Below are positions 11,444-23,783 of a stretch of 64,000 nucleotides of DNA, one piece after another. How positions within the stretch are numbered: position 1 is the first letter of the stretch; every line of letters starts with the position of its first letter. A program made the translations under genes and the position numbers. Source of the DNA: Perca fluviatilis (lineage: Eukaryota > Chordata > Actinopteri > Perciformes > Percidae); assembly GCF_010015445.1 (NCBI RefSeq), contig NC_053121.1:25018434-25082433 (forward strand). Reading direction: 5' to 3'. The notes beneath the pieces are model-generated. The model was not told where the DNA came from. It was given only the letters and a program-made list of their open reading frames with translations, and made no database searches.

Positions 11444-12219
11444 TCAACAACAAATTCATTCTTAAAAAGCTCAGTTATTACACCTCATTAAACCGGATCC
11501 TTGAGTCTAAAGTTTGATTGTAAATATCATTGTACAGTTTTAAATTAAACATCTGGTATCTTATTGTGATCACAAATATATATGTGGCATTTTGAAGAAT
11601 TTTACTTCTTTTCATCTAGGCCATAAAGAGTCCCAACATCTTGAAGAAATTAGGAGATTTCAACACCAGCCATATAATAAAGATCTTCCTTTTTTTTTTC
11701 TTTACGACACAATCCATAATTTGGGGCGCTTGGCCGGGAGGAATATCTCCTCCTCTCATTGCGTTGACAAACTGCTCTTAAATAGAGCTGGGAGCCCAAG
11801 TGAAACCAGATTGTTCATAGAGATGGAGGAAGCAGAAGATAACAGGCGGTAAATCAGACGCTGTTGGGAGACAAAGGTTTGCAGCCGGAGATTCACATAT
11901 AGAACAGGAGTAACACCTTCCTGCGGTAGCAACAACCAAGAGAGTTATGGCTTCTGTAATAATCTGTATAATGTGCTGACTTTTTTATTGCACCCCCATA
12001 TACCACTTTCAGGAGTAGAATCTGAATGTAATCTCCCTATTTAGCATTTACAAGCAGTATATAGTCATTAAATAAATGGTTTATAACAAGTGTAACTGGA
12101 ACGCCATTAGTTTTCAAGTGTTGCAATAAAAAAACAAAGTTTTGGAGCTGATGTTTGTGCTAGAGAAGAGGTTAAGGAATAACCAAAGTGATTACATTTC
12201 ACAAAAAAACACTAATGTG
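11444..12219. other. Intergenic, no gene seen
   Basis: No gene. The stretch 11700-11930 is GC-balanced and lacks repeat signatures. Confidence 0.45.
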
Positions 12220-12475
12220 AACCTCATGGTGGCGCTAAATCAAAAGTCAGGTGATCATCAAAGTAATTAGGTCAAATCAGCTGGGAACCACTAATCTGTA
12301 CAGATTCTAATGCCAATCCAAGTGGTAGATGTTGATATAGTTCCCTGAATAAGTGAAAACTTTGACCTGCTAGTGGCGCTAGATGAGTCAGGGGCATCCT
12401 CTGGGCACCATGAATGTCTTCACAAAATATCACAGCAATCCTTCCAATTTTTGTTGAGATATTCAGCATGGAACA
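12220..12475 (+). repeat. Repeat family 'R1', two tandem partial units
   Basis: Two units occur in series, each opening with a TGGTGGCGCTAAA or TAGTGGCGCTAGA core and running into AAGTCAGG..ATC, then CTGGG(A/C)ACCA and a CAATCC block. The second unit ends GTTGAGATATTCAGC. Related copies lie at 14.9 and 16.4 kb (plus) and 3.2 kb (minus). Class unknown to me. Confidence 0.6.
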
Positions 12476-14687
12476 AACAGACCCAGAGCTACACAGTTAG
12501 TACAGCTAATTAAAAAGACTGTCGAAATTATACCTGACAAAATCCAAGATAGTCGAGTATCTCCTTTCTTTGGTGACTGAAGACTGAATTCCACACCAAA
12601 TCAGGCTGCAGAGATGATATAACATGGACTAGAGGACTCAGAACTTTAAAGCAGGAATGCGGCTAGAATAACAACAGATTTTGGCCAGTAGCTGATGATG
12701 GAGCCCTGAGTGTGATTGCCTGTCAATTCAGCTGCAGATGAATGAGCTGGCTGGCTTTGATGCTGCAGCAGGTCACAGGCCTGCTGTCCCTGTATATGTG
12801 AATGTGAATGTATGTGTGAGGTAATGGGGGGTGAGATAGTGAGAAATACTGGGATTACTGGAAGGTCGGGAGCTGTCAGATGAGATAGATGCAAGACTTC
12901 ACCTTTGGCGCTCAAATCACACACACATATACACACTCAGAGGTGGAGGGGTTTAAGTCACAAGGCGCCAATGCATCACTCACGATGCACAGACACATAC
13001 GTGTTTAGATGTAAATGCACATGCACACTTGCTCACAATATAACAGTGTGTGCATACAAGTGTGCATGCCCACACACACAAATGTCAGCCATGCAAGCAG
13101 CTTTCAAACTGCATACATCATACTGGGCTGCGCTCCAATCAGCAGAATTAATGAAGAGGTATCGCATTTTACAGTGAAGCAGCGTGTGGGGCTCTGGGGA
13201 ACAAATGGCTGGAGTCTGCAACTCCTCAAGTCTGTCTTCAATAATGCAATCGACTTTTACGTTATGAGATAGCATGGTTAAGGCTGAACTTGTGGCACGG
13301 TTGAGTTATGTTCCTTAACAAGACCATCACATGCAATCTGCTACTTTCCATGGACCGTAGACCCTCATGAGTACCTACTGTGTAAATACTGTAATGTTGA
13401 AAAAAGGCATGGTGGTGTAACATGTCAGAAGTTATTTGGTGAAGGAATCCATGATCCTCTAAGATGATTTTGTGAAAAGAATAAATAACTTAAAAGTGTT
13501 TCATTTGAATGAAACTGAGATAACTAAAACAAAAAAAACTAGACTGGAATAACCCCCAAATTGCTGCCCACTAACAGCTTTAATGATGAAAATGTCAAAG
13601 AAATATTGACGACAGACACCATTTCAGCTCAAGGCTTGTTCTGTGGTAAACGTCATGTTAAGATGAGGTTGGAAACATATTTGAGGTTTGTTTGACAACA
13701 ACCGTGCCCACATTCAAAGCCTGATTTTCGGAAATGAGACATTGGATTGATGGAAACTGAGGTCAGTGTACAATTACCAGCGCCACTCAAGAAATTATGG
13801 TTAACGTTTGAGTTTATCTCCTGAAGTCTGACTTAGTAGTTTTTCTCAGTCTCATTTAGTGGTTCTGTCAAGGGCACTGGCTGCTTCTGGGAGGCTAAAT
13901 CCAAGTGCAGCTGGTGAGGTGGTGGCATGTTTGGCAGCGTGCAGGACGATAACAGAGTGACAGTCTTGTTCCAATACTCGGGGGCTCTGGACCCTCACCA
14001 GGGAGACTTGATTTGCCTCCATTTGTCTCTCAGAGTGTCAAATTCCAATCCGCTGAGGGAATAACCCGACTTGTTGCAGGCAAGGGGAGAAACATATCAG
14101 TGGAGAGTACAGTAGATGAGTGTTAGAGTAGCAGGTTTCAGTTGATAAAGGCCTGATAAACGCTGGAGTGGTGTATGATATGTTAAGAGTCAGCCGACTA
14201 ATCCTTCTTTATCAGAGTGTTTGTCTTGAGGCGAGATGAAAGCACCAAAGCTCTGGGGTGTGTAAGCAAACTCACACAAAGTTATGTGTAAACGTGCATG
14301 TGATTTGTGCAGTCTGGGGTCTACGGTGTGTCTGATAATGTTAAAACAAAGGTCACACAGTGAAGGCCCAATCAGTGACCCAGATACTGACAGTGTGGGG
14401 GAACCAAATCTGAGCGATATCACAACCTGAGGTCAAGAAAGGGATCAGGAATCTGAATATTTGGAGGATTCAGAGTACTTTCAAGCCTCATAGATAAAAT
14501 GTTGCACTGAAGACAAAAGGTGGACATATCAGAACAAGACTGTGTTAAATCATTGGTGCAGGCCTGTTGCTTCAGGTACCAGTGAGATATGAAACACAAT
14601 CCAAGTCCAATTTAGTATACTGAACCCACTACACAGCAATTTAGAATACTCTGAGACAGGATTTTACAACTCTGGAAAGTTGAATAG
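12476..14687. other. Intergenic, no gene seen
   Basis: Contains scattered ACACACA-rich stretches (12920-13080) but no gene and no recognised transposon. Confidence 0.5.
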
Positions 14688-14851
14688 TTTTTTTTTTTCA
14701 GGCCTTTATTTCCACAGGACAGATGAAGACATGAAAGGGGAATGAAATGCAGCAAAGGGCCGCAGGTCGGAGTCGAACCCTCAGCCGCTGCTTTGAGGAG
14801 TAAACCTCTATATATGTGCACCTGCCCTACCAACTGAGCTAACCCAGGCAC
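14688..14851 (-). mobile_element. tRNA-derived SINE
   Basis: Read on the minus strand it begins TGTGCCTGGGTTAGCTCAGT, carrying a pol III A box (TAGCTCAGTTGG, plus 14830-14841), followed about 50 bases on by a B box (GGTTCGACTCC, plus 14769-14779). A non-tRNA body follows (CTTTGCTGCATTTCATTCCC ... AAATAAAGGCCTG) and then a poly(A) tail, seen as the T-run 14688-14698. AATAGTT occurs on both flanks (14683-14689 and 14860-14866) and may be part of a target-site duplication. This matches an abundant percomorph SINE; it is not a functional tRNA gene. Confidence 0.88.
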
Positions 14852-14879
14852 ATGCATTCAATAGTTGATGAGACATTTC

Positions 14880-14995
14880 ACAGAAAAAAATGTCAAACTC
14901 ATGGTGACACTAGAGGAAATGTCAGGGGATTACCATGTCATTATGGTCTGTACAATAGTTGTTGAGGTATTTCAGTCTAGATCAAAGCGGTCAAC
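14880..14995 (+). repeat. Repeat family 'R1' copy
   Basis: CATGGTGACACTAGAGGAAA, GTCAGGGGATTACCATGTCA and GTTGTTGAGGTATTTCAGTC follow the same order as in the 12.3 kb copy. Confidence 0.6.
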
Positions 14996-15737
14996 CAACC
15001 AAAAAACCAACCAAAAGATCAACATTTCCATCTTTAAAAACACTCCACTAGTGTGGCTTAAAACATGTAGAGTTGGCCATTCTCTCACTGATAAAATCAT
15101 TTATTTGTCCAAATAAAACATTAAAATGATCAATAATTCTGATAACCAACAAATGAAAACATGGTATGTTGTGTGTGATGTTTAAATCAAACTATTTCAC
15201 ACAGCAGTTCGAAAAACATTCCAGTGTGTGAGTCACTGATAAAGTTGTCACTCCCAAGAGAGGAAATAAATGTATACTCAGAGGAAGTCCTTGGAAATGG
15301 CATTGTTTTATCTGGCGATGAAGGTGTAGGTGGAAAATAACTACAGTATATCTTACAGTTGAATACAGTTGATGTGCAGGAGGCAGCTCTGTGACTCCAG
15401 AAATAGCTAAAGCCCAAAGCAGCATGGTTTCAAAACAATGCACCGCACACTGGACTCCATCAGACTTCCCCTGGCTGATATTCTGAGCCTTTTAAATGAC
15501 GTCCGGTGGTCAGAAAAAAGCAGTGAAGTCAGGCGAGAGCCCACAGGAAGATACAGACTTAAGGGACCAAAAGAAAACACCCAAACAAGCAGGCAGGCGA
15601 GTCGGTAAACAGGAAAATACACAGAGGAAGGCACCTGGTTCAAGTGCAGGGTGCCTTCAGGGACATGGGACACACTCCGGCTCACGCTGTGTTGTTTCCT
15701 ATTGACACACAGTGTTTCCTTACTTTCGGATATCCTG

Positions 15738-15778
15738 TGCATGTGTGTGTGTGTGTATATGTGTGTATGTGTGTGTGA
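15738..15778. repeat. (TG)n microsatellite, interrupted
   Basis: TGTGTG run interrupted by TATA and TATG. Confidence 0.9.
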
Positions 15779-15839
15779 GTCAGTGAATTTGTTATTGTGT
15801 CAGCTTGTTTGTTCAACGATATCTATAATTGGTATCATT

Positions 15840-16320
15840 AATTGCACTTTGGAATTTGCTCAATTTTAATTACGTAGGATGTTACTGTAAGTGGAGGAAT
15901 GCCATTGTGCTTGCTAATCTCCACGGATGACCAAGTGATCAGACACAAACACATGAGCTCCCGGAGCCCTCACAGACATTACGTGGCTCAATTCCTGCAG
16001 CTTGATTAGCAGTGGATATTCTTCTTTTCCACAAATCCCTAATCATGGATACGTTTTAAGTAAATTAGGGACAGCAATTTGGAAGCAAATGAGGAAAAAT
16101 CTAATGAGAAATCATTGGAAACATTTGCTGACTGCCAGGTTAATGAGCCACAATTCTGTATAAAGCGGCTATAATCAATATTTGTATAATAACAATGGAT
16201 TAAATGACTGTGCTCATAGTGATGAACCCACGGAGAGATAACGCCCGACTCTGCAGCTCCTCTGTTTTGGTTCTCTCTCAACGTTGTCGTCAACATTATT
16301 TTGGCCATTATTTAGGAAGT
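15840..16320. other. Single-copy segment, candidate conserved non-coding element
   Basis: Lacks repeat signatures and carries many ATTA/TAAT cores (for example TTAATTGCAC, GATTAGCAG, TAATCATGG, CTAATGAGAA). Composition of this kind is common in vertebrate developmental enhancers. This is impression only; alignment to other fish is needed. Confidence 0.2.
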
Positions 16321-16384
16321 GGGTTTCAGCCAAATACCTCTGAAAACTCACTGTACAAGACTGTAAACTGTACATGTCTGTAAA

Positions 16385-16570
16385 ACACGTGGTGCCAATA
16401 CATCAAATACATGTTGAGATATTTTACCGAATTACTGAAAACTTTGACCTGCTGGTGGCGCTAGAAGAAAACTGGGTTCACAAAAATTATAAGAATTAAT
16501 CTTTTAGGGTACTGACATTACCACCCCGAGAGCCATACCGCTAAATTGCAGGTTTAAATTGATATAAAAG
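16385..16570 (+). repeat. Repeat family 'R1' copy
   Basis: GTTGAGATATTTTACCGAAT, GAAAACTTTGACCTGCTGGT and GGCGCTAGA are shared with the 12.3 kb copy. It ends CCGAGAGCCATACCGCTAAA. Confidence 0.65.
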
Positions 16571-17405
16571 TAATGTAGAGCATAAAACAAATAACTAAGC
16601 TTTACTGTAAACGGAAATCCAGGGATTTTCAAGTTTTACATATGGCTGCAGAAACAATGAGAGTATATCAGGAGCTTTGGTTCGACTGACGACTTAAAGT
16701 ATTGCACTGCTTGTGTCCGCACATTCAGGAGCTCATAATAGGCTCGCGAAGGGATTAGCGTGGTGCCTAACTTGACCTCCTGACCCTTCAGAATAAGGCC
16801 TCTGCACTACTGCGAACAGACAGCAGCTGAAGAAAAAAAGGCAGTCACCTCTCAGTTGAAGGGTCTCTTTGGCTTGTCCCCACAAATTCCTCTTCCCCTC
16901 TGACACTTGTAAACTGCTCCACTATAGCAGGCTCTGACCCCCATTACAAAGGAAGGACTGCATGTCAAACTTGGCCAGTCAAGTTGGCCCATTATATGCA
17001 CTGGCTGGGGGTTAAGCTGTGCTCCGGCAAACAGTGAAACAGAGCTGAGGCTGCTGTCACAGGGAGCTTTAAGCCTATGAGCTGCTATTTTGATGCAGAT
17101 ACAGCATATTTAGAAGGCAGGGGAAGACTTGAGGAGGAAAAACACAGTAAATCCTTATTTTTTGCTTGTTAGAAAGAACGTATAATCTCATTATTTTTAT
17201 TCATGGAAACTGCTATGTTACAATAAAAAGACAAAGAGCAAACTTGGAGACAAACTTGCAGAAAAAGCAAGACCACCTCAGAGTAAGCATGAGATCTTAA
17301 AATCAGTGATGAGTCATTGTTTTATAAGAAAAGGAGACACTTTTGTTTCATTATTTCTGAATAGAATGGAGACCGAAAAGAACAAAATACTCATGTGTTG
17401 AATGT

Positions 17406-18294
17406 TTAAAGGTCACATATTATGCTTTTCCGCGTTTTCTGTCATATCTACAATGTTATAATGTTGGATTTTCATGTTAATGAGGCAAACGTATTTTAGA
17501 CAAATCCCTGTGAGCTAAAACGTTCAGATTTCAGAATCACTCCGGTTTCAACAGTTTTTTCTACTCTAGGCTAAGTGTTACGCAACTCTAAGCCGAACTT
17601 CTATGACTGGTTCATCTGCTCCAAGTAGGCAGAACTGGAGTGGGTTTTTTGTAAGCCACTGCGGTGTTAACATTGCCCCATGTAACTACATGCTAACTGC
17701 AGTAAACAATGTCACACTGGCTGCCAGTGTCGTTAAATTCTCCCCAATTCCGTGTCACATTGCTCCTGAAACATGTTCGATAGTAGTGTTTGGTTCACAA
17801 GCCTTTATCTGTGATTTTTGACGATAGAAAATGCTGCTTTGTTCCATTACAATCTAACGTTAGCATACTGCTAACTATTAAGTAGCTACATGCTAACGCG
17901 ACATAATCTCGGCCAATGCTGGTCATTTCTCCCCAAATTCTGGTCACTTTACTGCTGGGACATGTCCGGTTGTGTAATATTTAGTTTAGAAGCCTTTATT
18001 GGTGATTTTTCACGGTACTGCTATATACTCCATTGCAGTAGCTCCAGCTTCACAGAGTTTCCAGGAAGTGCGCTGGCCAATCAGAGCAGAAGCAGCTTTT
18101 TCAGGAGGAGGAATTAAAGAGACAGGCGCTCCTACAGAGCATCTTCATACAGAGGGTGAATACAGGTGAAGCAGCCATGGGCAGTATGAGAAAAATAAAG
18201 TGTTCTCTTAATATTAAAGCATGTAAACATGTTCTAGTACAAACACAAAATGCAAGTATAACCCTGAAAATGTTATATAATACCTGCCCTTTAA
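17406..18294. mobile_element. TTAA-flanked non-autonomous DNA transposon (piggyBac-like)
   Basis: The left end TTAAAGGTCACATATTAT and the inverted right end TTAAAGGGCAGGTATTATAT form imperfect terminal repeats that include TTAA, the piggyBac target site. Total length is 889 bp and there is no transposase frame. Inside, two direct copies of a block are about 191 bp apart; GCCTTTATCTGTGATTTTT at 17801 pairs with GCCTTTATTGGTGATTTTT at 17992, and the blocks cover about 17685-18016. Confidence 0.7.
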
Positions 18295-19320
18295 TATGAA
18301 TGTGAATGCTATAAATCATTCCACCATCCAAAAGTCTGATACTGAATGACATATACTGCACACTATCAAAAATGACAATCAAAAAGAACACTTTTAGTTG
18401 GTTAAACTTGTCATTTCACTCTGAGAGAACAATACAGTTTATGTGGAATGCAGCTTGAGGCTCTGACTTTAAAACCTCTCTTGGAAGGAGAATACAAACA
18501 AACGATGACACCTTGCTGCAACCCTGTCATGTGCAGGACTTTTATGGGTGTCGGCAGTGACCAATGGAAAAATGGAGCTGCTGCAGTCGGCACGCACACG
18601 ATGACCTCAGTCGTCATATCATCCAGCCTGACTGTTAGCTCAAACGCCTTCTTCTGCCAGCTCTGATGACAAACGCTATTTATAGCACATTTTAGCTATG
18701 TTATTAATGAGATATACCTTTCACTGTACCCTTATCTACAATTTAAAGTGATTAAACCAGCCCCCATTTCAAGGCTCTGTCACTGTGAACAAATGTTATT
18801 TTAGCCTTTAGAAACTGCCAACCCCTGACAGTCTGACAAACCAAGCATATCATTGAATACATCATTAAAAAAGAAAGAACAGGGAAAGCATTGTGGTCAT
18901 GATACATTCCACTGATGCTGCAGGATTTCAGAGGTTGAGGTGAAAAATAGGCAGATATAATGGTGCATTGAGCCATTGTTGTACAGGCTGCAACAAAGTT
19001 ACAGAGACTTTGCATGGTGGACATAACCAGTGCAACTGAGCAAAACCCCCACAGTATACACAGTGTGTATGTGCATTAACACTTGGTATAGCAATATATA
19101 ATTTTGTGTCCAAGTACAGAGGACTGTGTAACATATTTAATAAGTGATATGGTACAGTTCTGTTTAATGTTGTGTAAAGCTTCAGACTCGGGTTCAAGTT
19201 CAGTTGTCACCACCTATGTGCGTCATGTGTTTTATGTTGCAAGTTGCATGTGTTTTATGATCCATCATTTATTTCATATTTGTTGTTATTTTTTGTTATT
19301 TTTTTTCTGCTGTGTTTTTC
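18295..19320. other. Intergenic, no gene seen
   Basis: No gene and no identified transposon. Confidence 0.45.
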
Positions 19321-19387
19321 TTAAAAGCACATTGTAACCTTGTTAAGAAAAGTGCTACAGAAATAAAGTTTATTATTGTTATTGTAA
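19321..19387 (+). repeat. LINE-like 3' tail
   Basis: AGCACATTGTAACCTTGTTA, GTGCTACAGAAATAAAG and a (TTATTG)n tail match the usual ending of fish L2-type elements. Confidence 0.55.
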
Positions 19388-19469
19388 GTAGATATGCAAT
19401 GCCCAGCGAGAAGAGCTAAAGGCAAAAATTAAGCTTCAGGTCTCGAATCGGCTCTCAAATGCGGCAGCT

Positions 19470-19725
19470 TGTGTCAGGGTTGTAGGCTAGGACCCAAATG
19501 CAGAGATGCGAGGAGAGGCAGTAGGAAATAATAATAATTTAATTGTAAGAGACTTACAAACGTGTAAGCAAGAGTCAATGATCCAAAAGAAACAGGAACT
19601 CGGAAGGAAACAGGTAAAAATCCAGGAGAACAAAAACACAGAGAAATACAGGAACACGGATATACAGCTTACGCACAGGAATAGAACCACAAGCAAATTT
19701 TACTCAGAATGCACAAGTATTTTCT
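19470..19725. repeat. Unclassified dispersed repeat fragment
   Basis: The segment from GGACCCAAATGCAGAG through CAATGATCCAAAAGAAACAG and TACAGGAACACGGATATACA looks like a high-copy fish repeat that I have seen but cannot assign to a class. No coding content. Confidence 0.4.
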
Positions 19726-19880
19726 AAAGTGAGTGTATGAACATGGATCCAGATCTCCATTTACTACAATACTAAATTACTAGTAGTAAAGTTTATTTAT
19801 GGTAACAGTCTTTTATTGATTATTATTTGAGTATTTGAGCCTTATCTACATGGTCATTCTTTCTAAATTAACGGGAAAAG

Positions 19881-19911
<31 letters not shown>

Positions 19912-19912
19912 C
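19881..19912. repeat. (CAA)n microsatellite
   Basis: About ten CAA units. Confidence 0.95.
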
Positions 19913-21652
19913 CATAACTGAACAAAATGGTCAAACCAGGTGACCAGTTAGAAGCAGTTCTCTGTGGATCCATAACCTCAGTCCTGTCAGTTGATTCATT
20001 ATCTCAACATGTAGTCTCTAACAGTGAAACAAAAATAAGCAAGAGGCCTTGGCTAAACAAAAGCATGGGGCTCATAAATCTACCAGAAGCCCCCCTGAGA
20101 TCCTCCAGGCCATCGCTGCAGCACAGCAGTGTGGTACTGGGTCTGGGATTCATAGAGGAAAGGGAAAGGCATGACACACCGTAACAGCGAGGGATCTGAA
20201 CTCCCGATGAGCTGTTGCAACCCATCATGGAGAATTTCCTGATTGTATGTCTAACCTTTCGGCAATTTTGGAGACGGCCTGCAGAGCGTAACATGCTTTT
20301 TGCCTGGGAGTGCATGTTTGCCGTGTTACAGACAGTACAGTTCAAAGTGAAGGGAAGGTATGCTCTCATATAACGCAATTCACATTTTATTTTGGATAAC
20401 CCCTCACCATAAAAAGTCAACTATGTCTGTCTTTTATATGTAGTAAAAAGACATATTTCTGTCTGTCAGGTAATAGCCTTGTCCTGAGCTTTGCAGAACT
20501 GTTAAAAAGAGGCTTATGTGTCTGTAAGGACTCGTAACAGAAACCAGTTCCAGATACACAGAACACACAGGTGTCTGTGGAGCTGTTACAACCATTTTAA
20601 CCCTACTGCAACATTTATACAGTGGAGAAGAGGCCCACAGTTAATCAGGTAGTCAGTTCTGTACATTTTGTTATATTGAATAACTCTTTTGACTTAGTTT
20701 TTCTAAGCTAGTTGCACCGGGACAAAGTGGATCAGTAACAGTGATGAACAGATGTACAGTAGTAGCTTTTATGGCTAAGGGATAAAATACTGGTTGTGAT
20801 GCCAGGCTTAGAAAAGGTGGCATCAAGTATCAAAGTCAAATACAGTTGTGTATGATCTGGCTTTCATCGTCACAGATGGTCAAACGCATATTGACAGGGC
20901 CAAAGCACAGAGATACAACCAGTTGGTTTAAGTGTTTGATTGTTAATCAGGCTTCTTTCCTTTGTCTGTTCACGTCTGTTTCCCTCCCCCCATGTCTCCA
21001 TCAAATGCAGCAGCCACCTAAAAAAATGGTGTACTTTAGGAAATTCATTGATTTTTGATGTGAACCCAAACATTGCAACATAAAATGTCAACATAAGAAT
21101 ATCCGAACATCTCTGTTGCTTTGATTTTTAAGTTTTTTAGTCTTGTGCGTTCACCAAACTTTATGAAAGTGCAATACTACATTTCTAGAGTACCCATTTA
21201 AGCACTTTAAACAACTTAAATTATCTGCGCATGGAAGTTCATTCTTGGCCTTTGGGAACAATATACTTTATGGTGAATACAAACTGAAACAGGCTCTGGT
21301 ATCATCATGACCTTAATGATAGATGCAACTGAGAGCTCTGGATCATATACCATCAGTGGACCATTGAGCTTAGATCTCCTTTCTCTCCACCAACTATGGT
21401 TTGCTGGGACACTAACTTTGACTATGAGTTACATTTAGGGAAAGTTGAAGTTAATGTTTGGATAATGTCTTGATTGTGATTAGAAAGAAAAGCTCCAAAT
21501 GAAAACTTAATTCACAGTATGTGAATTTTCACCCTGAGCTGAAAATAAATCTGTATGCTCATCCATCACTCTGACTTCTGTTCCACTACATTATCTCAAT
21601 TCCTTTACAGCTTCCTTCCTTGTCAGCTTTTATGTATTACCCTCATTTTCTA
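19913..21652. other. Intergenic, no gene seen
   Basis: The longest frame (20004-20420, minus, 138 codons) has no recognisable domain and is treated as chance. Confidence 0.5.
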
Positions 21653-21870
21653 TTAAAGGAATTGTTTGATATTTTGGGAAATGCACTTTCATATAAGATG
21701 ACTCTCTGTACTGTAAATATGAAGCTACAGTCAGCAGGTGGTTATCTCAGCTTAGCATAAAGACTGGAAACAGTGGGAAACAGCTAGCCTAGCTCTGCTC
21801 AAAGGTAATAAAATCCATTACCTCTAAAGTTCACTAATTTACACGTTGTATCTTGTTAATCGAGGTTGGG
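21653..21870 (+). mobile_element. TTAA-starting MITE fragment
   Basis: It begins TTAAAGGAATTGTTTGATAT, and the interior reads AATATGAAGCTACAGTCAGC, TTAGCATAAAGACTGGAAAC and GGAAACAGCTAGCCTAGCTC. That is the order of a common fish non-autonomous element. The second terminus is not found. Confidence 0.6.
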
Positions 21871-23205
21871 GTTATGGAAATGAGTTTTTCCGCGTTGTCT
21901 GCCCATATCTCTCATAGTACTGCTTGTCCCGGTTGACGATTGGATGATTGTGTTGGCAAACTTCACCAGCACATAATTCTTCATAGTGTAAAACACCTAC
22001 AATCAATCACACAACAACCTCTCGACCTTTGCCTCCACAGCCCAGTCAAACCAAGGACAACAACACAATAGAGCTTAAAAGTATATTAAGTCTACAGGTG
22101 CTCAATATCAATGATGAAGAGCTTGTTTTCATTTAACAATGGCTGCATTCTTGGCCATCCTTGTGGATGTGGAGGCGATGTCCAGGTTGACATTCTTCAC
22201 TGTTTCCTCGATGCATGCTGCGCTACCTTGAGGGCCTTAAGGAGCCCACATATTTTACAGGCAGCACATCCTCAACAGTGACGGAGCAGAGATTCCAGCG
22301 GCTTATAGGCAGCAGGTGTGAGGGCAAGGCGGACTTTCCAAGGATGTTAAGTCAATGGAAGACTCATTAATGTCCTTCCCCTACCTCTGCAAACAAAAGG
22401 ACTGGAATGCAGGAGGATGCCTGTCGAAACGCCACAGATGGAGGAGATACGGTCGTCTGAATAGAGTCCTGATCGCTGGTCAAAGATAGTTTACACTCTG
22501 GGGGATCGCTGGGACTTTTTCAGCTGGACTCTAATACAAATAAAAACTGAAAACTGCAGGAATAACACCCCTCTACAGGGCTTTAGGGATTCAATGTTTG
22601 TTCCAAACAGAAAATATAATAATTTGAAGCCATCCGGCCTTAACGGTTTTTCAATTTGACTTTGTAGTGAACATTTTAAATCAGTGAAAAGGATTTGAGA
22701 AAGAATGTATTTGTTTATAAATTGGTTACACTTCAAGAGAACAAAGAACGGTCAGCAGTAAAGGGAACATATTCCCACTTATGTGTCGGCTGTCTGACTC
22801 TAACCACATTTTAAATATCGCAATGGTGATTGCTGGAGATGGGCTTGAGAGCTGAAATTGTACATAATTGCTCTATCTCAGCTTGAGTGACTTTTCAGAG
22901 GGCTTAAAGGGCAGTGAACAAACAGTGAAGCTCTTTAACAGCACCAAGAACGGAGAAAAAAGGCCATTTTGGCCTCTAACACGTGAGTTTTTAAAATATA
23001 ATTTTATTTTACTTCTCTTGATAAGACATAAAGGATTGTTGACCTGCTGGGCTGGTCAACAAATGGTTGTTTTTTTCATCAGATGCAAGGACTAACAGTA
23101 TGGACAATTCTTTAACAAAATGACTGTATAAACTGGACAAACATACATAGATTGTCAGTATTTATTTTGGGAAGACTGCACTGTTTACTGCCAGACCCTC
23201 AAACT
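21871..23205. other. Intergenic, no gene seen
   Basis: No gene or repeat recognised. Confidence 0.45.
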
Positions 23206-23714
23206 TTAAAGTGCTCATATTATGCTTTTTGGCTTTTCCCCTTTCCTTTCTTGTGTTATATATCTTTTTTTGCACGTTATAGGTTTACAAAGTGAAAAAG
23301 CCCAAAGTCCACCCCAAAGGGACTTACCATCTCCAACAGAAAACACTGTTCACAAACTGCTCCAAACAGCTCTGTTGTAGTCCAGCCTTTACTTCCATGA
23401 CGAACGTGCGTCACTTTGTAACACGTTATAATGCTCACCTAGCTGCTAGCGTGGCACGCCCTCATACTCTGCTTCTGACTAGCTAGTAGTCCTTACCTAG
23501 GTACTGCACATGTGGGACTCCCAACAAAGATGGAACAGAAGTGAGATGCCTCACTCGGTAGCTAAAACAAAGAGCTCAACACACAGGGTGAAAAGAGGAG
23601 CTGCAGCAATGTGCAGTAAAACAAATATATGGTATTTTCTGAAAATTAAACCACATAAACCTATTCGGGTACAACCTCTAAATACAAATATGAACCTGAA
23701 AATTAGCACTTTAA
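23206..23714. mobile_element. TTAA-flanked non-autonomous element (piggyBac-like)
   Basis: The left end TTAAAGTGCTCATATTATGC and the inverted right end TTAAAGTGCTAATTTTCAGG share TTAAAGTGCT. Length is 509 bp. The right subterminal sequence (TATGAACCTGAAAATTAGCA) is typical of an abundant fish element. No transposase. Confidence 0.75.
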
Positions 23715-23741
23715 CAATGTTAGTTCATATAAAATCATGGG

Positions 23742-23783
23742 CACGGTTACACGGTTACACGGTTACACGGTTACGGTTACACC
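23742..23783. repeat. 8-bp minisatellite (ACGGTTAC)n
   Basis: Four to five copies of ACGGTTAC, the last with one shortened unit. Confidence 0.9.

Noticed and set aside
14769..14851. Functional tRNA gene on the minus strand
   Set aside because: A and B boxes are present, but a SINE body and poly(A) tail follow and the cloverleaf is degraded.
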